DNA of 32,291 nucleotides. It comes from Chlamydomonas sphaeroides. Its lineage: Eukaryota; Chlorophyta; Chlorophyceae; Chlamydomonadales; Chlamydomonadaceae. The position numbers and the translations under genes were made by a program. Positions 1 to 10,700 of this stretch are shown in pieces. Positions within the stretch are counted from its first letter, which is position 1; each line of letters begins with the position of its first letter. Below the pieces are notes generated by a model. It worked only from the letters and a program-made list of their open reading frames with translations, made no database searches and was not told where the DNA came from. The stretch spans positions 1 to 32,291 of the forward strand of contig BDDC01001153.1 in the NCBI GenBank assembly GCA_001662425.1, read 5' to 3'.

Positions 1-1012
1 GCCGGCTTTGGGGGGCCGTTGGTTCGCCTTCTGTCACGCCCACTCCATGTAACTACCGCTTCCTAAGAGCTCACGGTACACCTGCGAGTCTGAGCTTGGG
101 AGACGTCTCCACTGATGTCATGCATGTGCTGAATAAACATGTACGCGACGATCGAGCGGTGATGCAAGGGTGCCGTGTCATGTGGCTCGGAAGTGCTCTT
201 TGGTCACCCAGCCAGACAGCCTGTGTCGGCCCGCGAAGCCCCGTCGCTGCCGGCGGCCGATAGTAGCCTCGTGGTTTATAGCAGGTGATTCGGCTCGGTA
301 AAAGATTCGTTAGCTATTTTGCCGAACACTGTTGGCAGCAGGGGGTCCCCACTGCTGGTTGGCCAACCTTTTCGGGTCCCGGGGTTAGTTCTGGGCCCCT
401 GCTGCTCACGCTGCTCGGCCTCTGCAGGGGTGGCTTGCACCCTGGCACAAGTGACTGTCCTTTCCTGTGCATATCACCCCTTCGGGGGAAAAATACTGGC
501 CCTCGGGTCACAATCTTGCCCTTCGGGGTTAAAAATATAAGTTGATGACAATTGACGCCGTTGGCCATCATGGCTGTGACCGGCACCTCCGGATTCTCAA
601 TCCGGCCCCCTTTGACCCTTTTGTAAGCGTAGCCTCCGCCGCTCACCGGCCAGGGAGCGGATCCTTCTAAAGTGGCGACGGGGGTGGCGCTCTGGCTTAT
701 GCGATATTTCCGCTACACAACGATGGCGATGGCGGCGGCGAAGGGCCGCGGCTTTATCGACCGGCATGACCGGGGCTACCGCAAAGGGATCTGCGAGAGC
801 ACCTTGGACATCGCGGGCGTTGTGTGGGGCGATTAGAGGACGTATGTGTGTATGTGGAGTGTTGTTAGGGAGTCCACGACGGGTGCAGAGGTTCGTTCAT
901 GTATGGAAGCGAAGCCAGGCCCAGGTCACGGCGGGATCTGGGCAATTGGCCTTTCAGGTAACCAGGTTTCCCAGGGCTGGCTGCTCAGCTGGTTGAGGGT
1001 TTCGGCGTGCAA
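1..1012. other. Gene-poor left flank
   Basis: No gene is recognised here. TGTAA at 48-52 could be a poly(A) signal of a plus-strand gene lying to the left, but no coding frame for it is visible. Two short stretches look mildly protein-like: plus frame 633-836 (no stop until TAG at 834-836) and an antisense frame 314-646. Neither matches a family I know, so they may be relics of a mobile element or chance frames. Base composition is less GC-rich than in the gene bodies. Confidence 0.4.
477..528 (+). repeat. Two UUCG-type hairpin motifs followed by A-rich tracts
   Basis: CCCC-TTCG-GGGG at 477-488 and CCC-TTCG-GGG at 519-528 are perfect short inverted repeats with a TTCG loop. Each is followed within two or three bases by an A-rich run (GAAAAATA and TTAAAAATA). 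They form a direct repeat about 42 bp apart. If transcribed, each would fold into a very stable tetraloop hairpin. Function is unknown. Confidence 0.5.
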
Positions 1013-1530
1013 GTCTGCCAAGGCTGCGGCGCTACACGGCGTGAGTGTCGCGGGGCTATGGGTGGGTGACTGGGTGGCCGGGTGCATGGCTAACACCAGC
1101 AGCGGGACAGCGCGGTAATAACACCGGCAGCGTAACAACACGCTCCTGCCCACCCCCCTCCTTCCCCCGCCGCGGGGTTATGGGTGGGTGTCTGGGCGGC
1201 CGGGTGAATGGGTAACTATCACCAGCAGCGGGACTGCGCGGTGATAACACAGGCAGCGTCGGTAACAGCACGCTCCTGCCCATCCCCCTCCTCCCCCCAT
1301 CAAAGCTGCATTTTCCCCCTCAAAACTTCAGTACCTCTTTTCGTCTCCCCTTACGTAACGTCTGCCAAGGCTGCGGCACGACATGGAGTGAGTGTCGCGG
1401 GTTATGGGTGGGTGACTGGGTGGCCGGGTGAATGGGTAACACCAGCAGCGGGACGGCGTGGTAATACCGGCAGCGTAACAACACGTTCTAGCTTGTAACA
1501 AACACGCTGCTGCCTACCCCCCTCCTCCGC
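1013..1530 (+). repeat. Three-copy imperfect repeat (~125-165 bp units)
   Basis: Three related blocks start near 1013, 1171 and 1360. Shared stretches are GTCTGCCAAGGCTGCGGC (copies 1 and 3), TATGGGTGGGTG.CTGGG.GGCCGG, CACCAGCAGCGGGAC, GGCAGCGT and ACACG/CACGCTCCTGCC followed by a C-rich tract. Copy 2 lacks the leading GTCTGCC block. A pyrimidine-rich spacer of about 65 bp separates copies 2 and 3. No open frame runs through the repeats, so this looks like a locally amplified non-coding element or transposon fragment. Confidence 0.75.
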
Positions 1531-2149
1531 ACCCTTTTGGCTCTCGCTCTCTCGCCCACGCCGACTCCTGGGCCCCCCCCAGCCGCGGCCCCAACCGGCT
1601 TCCCACCATGCATCCGGCACGGCCCCACTTCAGAGACGCAATTCACCCCCGCGCTCATGGCGCCCAGCCCCCGTGCCATGCCCTTTCCCCCCTTCCCCTC
1701 TCCTCCTCGTGCGTTCCCCGCTTACCTGGCACATTTGCCATGCCGCCAAGCCGCACTTCCGCCATTATGCCGCACCCACAGTTCTACGTAGCATTTCCAC
1801 CCCAAACATCGTCGTCACGCCACCTCACTTCAGTACATCATTTCGACAACCAACTTTAATACAGCATTTCTCGCTCCAGATGATCCAGTACATCTTTCCT
1901 ATCAAAACTTCATTACATCTTTCCTATCTCCCACAAGACCGTGACCTCAACGCTGCTCTGAACATGCTGCTGCTGCTGTGCCTCCAGCTGCTCGGGGCTG
2001 AGCGCCCGGCCTGCTTCCGCCCTGGCGGCGGCGATGGGCCGGGCGGCGATGGGCCGGGCGGCGGAGGCGGAGGGGATGGTAGCGGCCGCCGCAAGCGGCC
2101 GCGACACTGCTAGAGCGGCAGCAGCGGCGGCGTGCGTTAAGGTATGCGG
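1531..2149. other. Non-coding pyrimidine-rich stretch
   Basis: From 1531 to about 1930 the strand is strongly C/T-rich and relatively AT-rich near the end, with recurring short words such as CTTCAGTACAT, CATTACATCTTTCCTATC and CAGTACATCTTTCCTATC. From 1960 to 2130 there are simple repeats: CTG units near 1966-1977 and a repeated GCGATGGGCCGGGCG near 2030-2058. No gene is supported. Confidence 0.4.
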
Positions 2150-2345
2150 TCCTGCCGTGGAGGCAGTTCGGGCGGCTATGTCCGGCCCGTGGGGTGAGGG
2201 CACGGAGGTCGATGTGCCCGAGACCCATAAAATAGTCTCAGCTATGACCGCATGATGACCGACCGATGGTGCGCGTCTGGTCTGGGAGGGTCTGGGTGGC
2301 CTCTTTTCGGGGCGAGCCATGCACCCCTGCGCAGCTGGGACAGGT
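2150..2345 (+). repeat. Dispersed repeat, copy 1
   Basis: This block is clearly homologous to 23003-23184. Both start with TCCTGCCGTGGAGGCAGTTC, continue through GAGGGCACGGAGGTCG.TGTGCCCGAGACC, an A/T-rich TAAAATAGT or TTAAATAGT word, GCGTCTGGTCTGGG, GGCCTCTTTT.GGGGCGAG, and end at CATGCACCCCTGCGCAGCTGGG. The copies differ by substitutions and a few indels. Antisense reading frames are partly shared but shift relative to each other, so coding is unlikely. It could be a terminal or regulatory piece of a mobile element, or a duplicated promoter. Confidence 0.8.
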
Positions 2346-4748
2346 TTCGGACGGGTGCGCGTATCTTGATTCCAAAGGCTAGCGAAGCCAACCGAAATGC
2401 TAATTTTTGCTGGGCGCTACTGTCTTGGGCGCCACCTGGGGTTCAGTTGCCGGCGGCGGGTTGCCCGAGCGGCCCGCCATTTTTCACAACGAGGCTGGCA
2501 CTGCTTACGTTTATCCCTCGGCCTCGCAGATCATTCCTGGTGCGTTGGCGCATCAGCGGCTCTGGATTCTACACGCCGCTGGGCAGGTTTTGGTGGTGCT
2601 GTGGACTCGATGCGGAGCTAGCTCGCTGCGTCGCAGCGCTCTGGCACCGCGCGCTGCACCGGGTTGCATTTGGCCCCGTGGGTTGGATTGGGTTTTGGCT
2701 CCGTACAATCGTTGGGATGGGCTGGGATCGTCCGCGTGCCGGGTAGTGCCTGGTGTGTCGGGCCGTGTCGGTCCTAGTTTGAGGTGCGCCTTCCGCTGGT
2801 GAGGGCGGGCCCTGCCTCCTGGCCGTGCCTGGCTGGCTGGGCGGCGGTTGCTAGCGCGAGGCTGGGGGAGGCCTTTCTACTTGAGAACTATGGGCGTCAC
2901 CACCAGCGTAGAAGTCGTTGGAGGGTACCTGAGACAACCGGGGGCCTGCCATATTTTTGCGTTCAAGCGTGCCCCGGCCATGACCGGGTGAAGGGACGAG
3001 GGGTCGCGTCCCAGACGAGTGCCGGCACGTGGAGCATTGGTCAAGAGGGTGGTAGGGCGCCTCCGTTCAAACGCCTTTATCCTTCAACTGACGTAGCCCA
3101 AATTGATGGGGGAGGCCGGCAGGCCTGATGGGGCGGAGCCCTCCGGAAGCAGCGCACGTCTCATTAAGTACGCCCCCTCCTTCCTGCTTTAACTGGAGAA
3201 CTAGCGTTCCCCCCTTCACCCAAACTGATTGGGTAGCGCGGCGCACCCTCTGCCAACCCCCCTAAATCTCGGCCGTAGTGCCCACGCGTCGAGTAGACAT
3301 GTTGAGTCGCTCGGTGAGTGGGTAACATGTATGTGTGGTGCCAACGCTTGCAGCACAAGGAGTGGGCGCATGCGGGCAACCGGGCATCGCCCAAAGCCGC
3401 ATCGCAGTCCTTGCCCCAGTCGCGCGAGCAACGGGCCTCGGGCCCTCGGCGCAAGGCCATCTATCCTGCACAAGTGAAGCCAGAAGGGGCAGGGCTGCCA
3501 ACCGGTACCAGCCTCTGACGCCTGCAGGCTCCCCGTTGGCCCATGCCAAGCGGCAGCGGAGCCGTGCAGGCGGAATGTGTGCACGGGAGGCGCCCGTGCA
3601 GCTCGCCGGCTGTTCCATGTATCAAATCCTTTAGGCAGCGCGCCAAGGCCCCCACGGACCTGCGCAACCATCTCGGGCCCTCGTTCTGTGAGGGGGGCCC
3701 CTTCCACCGACACATCGGCAGCCGCGCAAACTCGCCCGCCTGCCCACTCCTGACCTTCGCATGTACCCATGACCCCCGCAAAGCCCACAGTCGCCCCGTC
3801 ACAACCTGACCGGCAGGCATGCAAGGCACATGTGTGCGGCATGCACGAGCGAGTCTACGCATGCACAGCAGCCAAAGCAAAGCTCCCCCCCCGCACGTCC
3901 CTGCCTCCACCTCCCCGCCGCCGCATCACAACATCGAAGAAAGCAGCCTTTGCGGTCCCCAAGTTGAGCGGAAAGCAGAGCACTCTTTCGTTGGTGTCAC
4001 GCGAATCCCTAGGAACTGTACCTTTTCGGGGCACAGACCGCCCTGGCGCAACGTGGCTTATCATCGAAACACAACTCACTGTTCGCCGGCACACCCAAAG
4101 GCGCAGTGCAAAACTCGACACAACGCAACGCGGCGACACAAATCAAGCCGCACACAGCAGCGACGCGTTGGAAGGCCTACTGCGTGCGCGATGCGTGGCG
4201 GTCCGTACGGGCTCGTGTTGACACCCGGGCAGGTGTAACGCACACCTGTGATCCTACCTCATCACCACGCACTTGGCCGGACGGCCAAATCCACAAAATG
4301 ACCACTTCTTTGGCTCCGATGCGCACACCAAATTCTGCTAAAAGCGCGCGGCCCACTGCTCAAACCACTTGCGCCGCGGCCCAGTGCCCGGCTTACTTAG
4401 TCCATCGTACTTCCCAGCAATGCGTGCCACCTCCTGCTCATGTGCGATGGCGCACAGAGAGCTTGCTTGACCGCAGCCCACCCACTCATGTCTTGCTAAT
4501 GATGTACGGCAACAGGCCGCAGATATGTAAGAATGCCTGGGCGCAAACGGGCGCACGCGGCACGAGCGCCGCGTGCGTGGCGGCGCCTGCAACCGCCCCA
4601 ACCGCAAGCTGCCAGGCGGTGGCTCTGCACGTGCAAACAGCTGCCTTCACCTCCCACAAGCCCCATGCCGGGGCCAGGCTCCCCCTTCACAGCTTTCCCA
4701 CCCAACCCTCCCCGCTGCGCTGCTGCAGCCACAAGCAAGGCCCACCGC
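2346..4748. other. Region without a supported gene
   Basis: Several open frames exist on both strands, but they overlap one another and lack recognisable domains or consistent splice structure. 2407-2802 (plus) has the most protein-like composition but matches no family I know. The right part, roughly 3900-4748, would include the 3' untranslated region of the minus-strand WD40 gene ending at 4749. No TTACA (reverse of TGTAA) was noticed just beyond that stop. Confidence 0.35.
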
Positions 4749-7700
4749 TCATCGCGGCACGGCAGCACCAGCGACGTCGCCCGGGTGCAGCTCCGGGCCG
4801 TAGTCCAGGAAGTGCAGGCCGCCCGCTGCGTCGCCGGCGACCACGGTGTCCACAGCCGGCGAGCCTGCGCGCGAGGGCAGCGCCAACACCACACGCAGCA
4901 ACCGTCCCGCGCAGTTGGTGTGGGGCCAGGGCGCTGACGGCTGGCCACCTGGTTCTGCTGGTTCTTGCCGGCGCTTCAGAGGCCCGCTGCCAGGGCGGCC
5001 ACGCATGCAGCTGCTCAAAGTCATGTGGCCCTTACCCGCGAAGCAGGCGGCGGTGATGGCCGCATCCGCCACGAACAGCGCGTGGGGAGCGCCGTCCTTG
5101 GCCCGCCACAGCCGCAACGTGCAGTCGGCGGCGGCCGTGAGCAGCGACCGGCCTGCGCGCGGGGCCCCGGGCGACGGCGCGCAGCAAGGCTCACACCGCG
5201 ATGCTGCCTAGCGGCCGCGGCAGCAGCGCGCAGCCCACGCCCGGGCCTCGGCCCGCACCAACCGTCAGGGGACCACAGCAGGCACGAGATGGAACCTGTG
5301 TGAGCGACCAGGTGCGGCAGGCAGACGCGCCCAACGATGTCCCACACCACGACGCAGTGGTCCTCCAGTGCGATTGCCAGTAGCCGGCCGTCGGGGCTGA
5401 AGGCCAGCAGGCCCGCCACCGGCGTCGCATGGTGCTCCAGCACCGCCACCACGCTGCCGCCGCCGCCGGGCGCCAGCTTGGTGAGGCGCAGCGTATTGTC
5501 GGCGGCGGCGGTGGCGAGCAGCGCCTCGTCGGGGGACAGCGCCGCCGACAGCAAGCCGTCGTTGTGGCCCGACACCACGTGGCGCGTGGCGGCTGGCGAT
5601 AGGAGACAGGGACGGGAGGAGGGCGGCATCGCACGAATCAGCTGCTGCTCCATGCCAGCCACGTCGAAGCCGATGTGTACTGCGCAGTAGAGCCCCTCCG
5701 CCCGCCGTGTGCTGTGCAATAGAAGTCCCAACCTCGCACCCGCGGCGACGTCCCACACGCGGGCCGTGTGGTCCTTGCTGATGGTGATGGCCGTGGCGCC
5801 GTCGCGCGTGAGCAGGGCCGCGTTGACGCCGCTGCTGTGCGTGCGGCTCGCGTCCCTGCGCAGGGTGTGTGTGCCGGGCCGCAGCCGAGGTTAGCGAGGT
5901 CAGCAGGGTAGTGACGTGGCCGCTACCAGGATCCCGCCCTCTGCAACCCCCTGAGGTCACGCACCTCTCCCCTCGCTTGATGAGCTGCGACACGCAGCGG
6001 CCCTTGGCCAGGTCCCACACCGTCACCGTGCTGTGGGCAGGAAGGGCGGTTGCAGGGGTAGGACCTGAAGGCCGAATGCACCAGTACCTTGCCCACGGAC
6101 GGCAACACAGCAGTTCAGACCACATAGCCCCTCCCGCTCCTAACCATGCCCACCACCCGCCCGCCACGCACCCGTCGAACAGCACCACGGCCGCCGTCTT
6201 GCAGGCGTCGTCAAAGGCCATGTGTTTGACGCGGCTGCCCTGCTGCGCCGGCAGCGTGCTGTGCAGCGGGTCGCTGTGCATCGCCACGTCCGCCAGCCGA
6301 CCCTGGCCAAACACGCCCAAGCCTCCCATGCTGCCCGTGCCAAACGTCTCGAACAGGCTCCCGGCCAGTCCCCCCCGGGGCCGCGCCACGCTCGCGGACT
6401 GGGCCCGCGAGAACGCGCTCGCGACCACCGGTGCGACCAGCCCAACCGGGCCGCTGCCCAGCACGGATTGGCCGCCGGCGGGCCGCAGCATAACCTCGGT
6501 CAAGGTGCGCTCGGCGCCGGGGCGATCCTCGGCATCTTGGCCCCTGGTGCTCAGCAGCGAGCTGTTGCAGGTGAGGCGCGCCCTGAGGTCGCCGCTGGTG
6601 GAGGGGACGGTGGAGGCGAGCGTATGGAGCAGCACCTCGCGGCGGCCGGGGGCGCGGCACGAGGCCACGGAGGCGGCCGCGGTGGCGCAGTCGGTCCAGT
6701 CCCACATGGAGATCTGCGCACGAGGGCCAGCAGGGGTCAGCACGCTGTGGCCGTCAGCGGCTGCTGTACGTAGCGCGTGGGAAAAGGCGCGTCGTCGCAG
6801 CGGAGCGAGCTACCTTGCGGCGTCCATGGCAGGCGAAGGCGCACCTGTCTGTCGCCGCTGCCTGTGACGATGGTCGCGCCCTGCGACGCCGCCTGCATGA
6901 AGCGGACCCCCGAGCGGTGGCCCTCCAGCTGCCGCAGCCGCACGGCCTGAGATGGGGATGGACAGGGCGGTGTTGAGGCGTGGGGCGCTTGGGCGTATCG
7001 ATTATGTTGCGATTCGCCTGGCCAGTAAGGCAGAAAGCGCAAGCCGTGTCCCCGGCATGCCTCACCTCTACGGGATCCCACAGCATTAGCCGCCCGTCGT
7101 CGCCCGCCGACACAACTAGCTGGCCGCCGCCCGCACCGCCCGACAGCATAGCCAGACCAGACACGCGGCCGCTGTGGGTGGGAGGTGGCTGCCGGCCGGT
7201 ACCGTCCGTGTCCTCCTCGGCGGCAGCCGCAGCGGCCTCAGCAGCGACCAAGTCCCACACGCGCGCGGTCCCATCCACGCCTGCGGAGGTGGAGAGGGGT
7301 TCAGATGGACTGGTGAGCGGTGTTGGATTGCTCCTGGCGGTTTTACAACATTACCGGGCTTGTACACTGCTTCAACCCAATCCTGAAAAAGCCGGCGCCT
7401 CACCCGCCGTGACCGCAAAGCCGGCCCGCTGCGTTAGCGCCACCGCCGCCACCTCGCCGCTGTGGCCCTCGAGCAGAGCCTCGCGCTTGCCGGTCGCCAG
7501 CAGATCCCACAGCGAGCACGCGCCGGAGGCTGCGGGGCGCGTTGGAACATCAGGATTTATCAGGGTACGTACTGTGCATACGTTCCACACAGCGCATATG
7601 ACAGCAGGCACTGGGCCCGCAGCACAGCGGCGGCACAGCAGCCGACCTCTGCGCAAGCCGGCGGCGCAAACAATAGATGGCAGCGGCAGCACATGTGGCC

Positions 7701-10700
7701 CAGCGGCAAGCGTCAGCCCGCCCCCCAGGCATGAGCAGCCCCTGCGCGGCGTCTCACCGGTGGCAATGATGGCCTTCCTGCCGTCCCAGGTGATGGCCGC
7801 GGCAGTGGCCGGACTGCCGTGTGTTTCGAGCACCTGTCCGCGGCACCAAAAGCAACCAAAACGCATGGGTAAGGGCCGGCACGACAGATGGCGTAGACGG
7901 CAAGTAGTGCCGCCGCCCGCTGCGCGCTGAAGCTGTCCTGCTCCTGGGACCCAGCCCTGCAGTGGGCCCAGCAGTCGCACGCACCTGCTTGCATGAGCCG
8001 TCAGACAGGTCCCACAGCCTCGCCGTCTCGTCGTCCGAGGCCGTCAGCGCCCAGCTGCCGCCCGCGTCCACAACCACCCGGTTGAGGCGGCCCATGTGGC
8101 CGGACAGCACGCGCAGGCAGCGCCCGCTGTCGGCGTCCCACAGCCGGGCGGTAGAGTCCTGCGCGCGGTGGGAGACGGCAGCAACAGGTGGGGCTTCGCG
8201 CGACGTCCGACGGCCCTGCCTCTAGTGCCCATATCAACGAACAATGCCGAGCTCCCTATCCTGAAGCAGCGGCGCTAGCTGGCCCCAGGGCAGCAGCCGG
8301 GTGACAGCCCAGCCATGCGGGTCCGAGGGACGAGGAGGGCGGCGTCTCACGTGCGACGCGGTGATGAGCTTGTGGGTGTTGCCCACAAAGGCCACGGACA
8401 CGACCCAGCTCGTGTGCCCCTCCAGCACCGCCGCCGCCTCCAGCTCCATGGCCCAGGTGCGAGGGTGCGCGGCCAGCGGACCCGCCACGCTGCTGCCGCT
8501 GTCGCGCGGGCCCGCGAGCACGCTCAGGTCCCACACGCGTACGGTGCTGTCCTCGGACGCCTGCGGAACGACAGCGTCGGGTTGCCGGGACGGAACTTGC
8601 AAGTTTCGCTGGCGCGAAGAGGGCACAGGCAGGCACCGATGCTAGGACACAAGCCCTTCGCGGAACGCCGCGCTGCGACAGGCCAGCACTGAAGCTGGGG
8701 GTCGGGTGAACGCAACGTGGAGCGCGTGTATGTGCGGGGAGCACTGTCGCGCTCACCGTGGCCGCCAGGGTGCCGTCCCAGGAGATGCACACGTCTAGCA
8801 CGCCACCCACAGCGTCTGCGGTAGGGGCGGAGGCAGCGGAGTGCGTGAGCGGGTCATGTGTCCACAGTGAGGCCTGGCCCAAGAGTGCCGTGGTGACATA
8901 TGGCAGCGGTCGGTGCCGTAGGGGTGCCCTGTCGATGCGGGCCCAGCCCAAGCCCTGGCTCGTAAGGGCGGCGGAGCATAGCGCACCTCCGCCTCTGCCG
9001 TGGCCCTTGAGCACGGCCTCGCAGCTGCCGCTGCACAGGCTCCACACGCGCGTGGTGCGGTCGGCCGAGGCTGTCAGGGCGCGGGAGCCCAGCCGGTCAA
9101 CCACCACCTCGTTGACCCTGCGTTGACCACAGGACACGTGGCGGGCGCGTCAGCGGTGCGGCAGAGCAGCAGCCTCGCCAGTCCGGCCCGTGTGCTCGCT
9201 GCACCCACTTGTGCCGCCAAGGCGGGCTGAGGCCGGGTTGATGGAGCGGCCGCATTGACCTGCCCCACACCCACTGACCTGCCCCACACCCACTGACCTG
9301 CCCCACACCCACTGACCTGCCCCCACACCCACTGACCTGCCCCCACACCCACTGACCTGCCCCCACACCCACTGACCTGCCCTTGTGCCCCAGCAACATG
9401 TGCGCGCCAGCGCCGGCGTCCGGGGCGCCACCGGCCGCCACCGCGGCCGCGGCCGCGCCAAGGCTCCAGAGCACCGCCGTGCCATCCTCGGACTGCGGGG
9501 AAGTTGGATGTGGTGCATAGTTAGGATGCGGCCAGCTGTAGCGTTGCAGCGCGCGACCCGTAGGTTACCCCTGCCACTCACGGCGATAATGGCGCTGGAG
9601 CTGTCGGGCGTGACCGCCACGGACGTCAGCGGCGAGTCACGAGTGAGCTTGATGATGCAGTCGTCCGTATTCATGTCAAACACCTGAAGGGCATGAATGG
9701 GAGCACACGGGGCTTTGTTGGCATCTGCTGAGCCATGTCCTTAATTGTGATGGGACAGAGAGTGCATTCATTCTTCAGGAGTGTGTATCAATACATTGGG
9801 CGCCGGCAAGAAGGCTAGAGATCGGCAGCGCGCACCTGCGCCGTTCCGTCATCCGACACTGTAATGATGTGGGCGCAGTTGGGCGCAATGGCCACGCGCC
9901 GCACCGGGCCCAGGTGGCCCCTCAGCGTCACGCGCTGCACGCCGCCCGCCTGGGCCAGGCTGGGAGAGCGGGGCAGCAGCGACACCAGCTTGCCGCTGTG
10001 GGCCGCAGCCTCGCCCGCGGCCACAGAGGCGGCAAACTCCTGCTCAAACCACTCCCGCAGCCGCCCTCCCGCCGCGGCAGTCATCAGCCGCGCAAGCATC
10101 TGCTCCCGCATCAGCGACGCGACCGGGTGCGTAGTGGCCGCGCCCAGGCTCAGCTGCAGCGCCTGCAGCAGCAGCCGCGCTTCCGCCTCGCCCTCCATGG
10201 CCCCCGCCTCGTCCCTCTCGGACACGGCAATGAGGTATCTGCACAGCAGGCGAGGGCGGCGGAGGGGTAAGCAGGAGCCCTCGCCCTCGCCGCCATCTCG
10301 CTAGCAGCGCCGGCCCACACCCAAGGCCATCTCACCGCCGGAAGTCCCGTACGACGGCCCCAGTGCCGTACGCGTGCAGCTTAGCCTCCAGCCAGCCCGG
10401 CTCCCCCAGCAGCCCCCGCAGCTCCCGCAGCCGACCGCAGCCGACAAGGTGGTGCGACAGAGCCTGTTTNNNNNNNNNNGGTGGCAGGCGCAAGCTGCCT
10501 GATGGTCCCCGTCGCTTTTACTGCCGGCGTGGCCCCCAACATGTCGCAGCCAGCGCCGCCACCCGCATGCCACCCACCATCCCGACCCACCTGCATTATG
10601 TAGCCGTCGTCACGCACGCTGGCCAGGGGCGTCGCAGAGCCGGACCCGGCCGCCGCAGCCCCTCTGCGGGCTGCTAGTGCGCCCTCGCCCGCGCCGTAGG

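Noticed and set aside
1913..2320. Minus-strand frame through dispersed repeat copy 1 (MARPEKRPPRP...)
   Set aside because: The partner copy has a related start (MARPKKRPPRP) but the frame shifts inside the repeat, so shared coding is not maintained. The repeat is better treated as non-coding.
4106..5056. 316-codon plus-strand frame
   Set aside because: It overlaps the last exons of the WD40 gene in antisense and is biased to Arg/Pro/Thr/Ala, with no recognisable domain.
5869..7930. Two ~320-codon plus-strand frames (5869-6867 and 6980-7930)
   Set aside because: They are antisense shadows of WD40 exons and cross several well-supported exon-intron borders of the minus-strand gene.
9256..9380. 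Possible CRISPR-like array
   Set aside because: The 19-20 bp units are directly adjacent with no unique spacers, lie in a spliced intron, and the genome is eukaryotic. It is a minisatellite.
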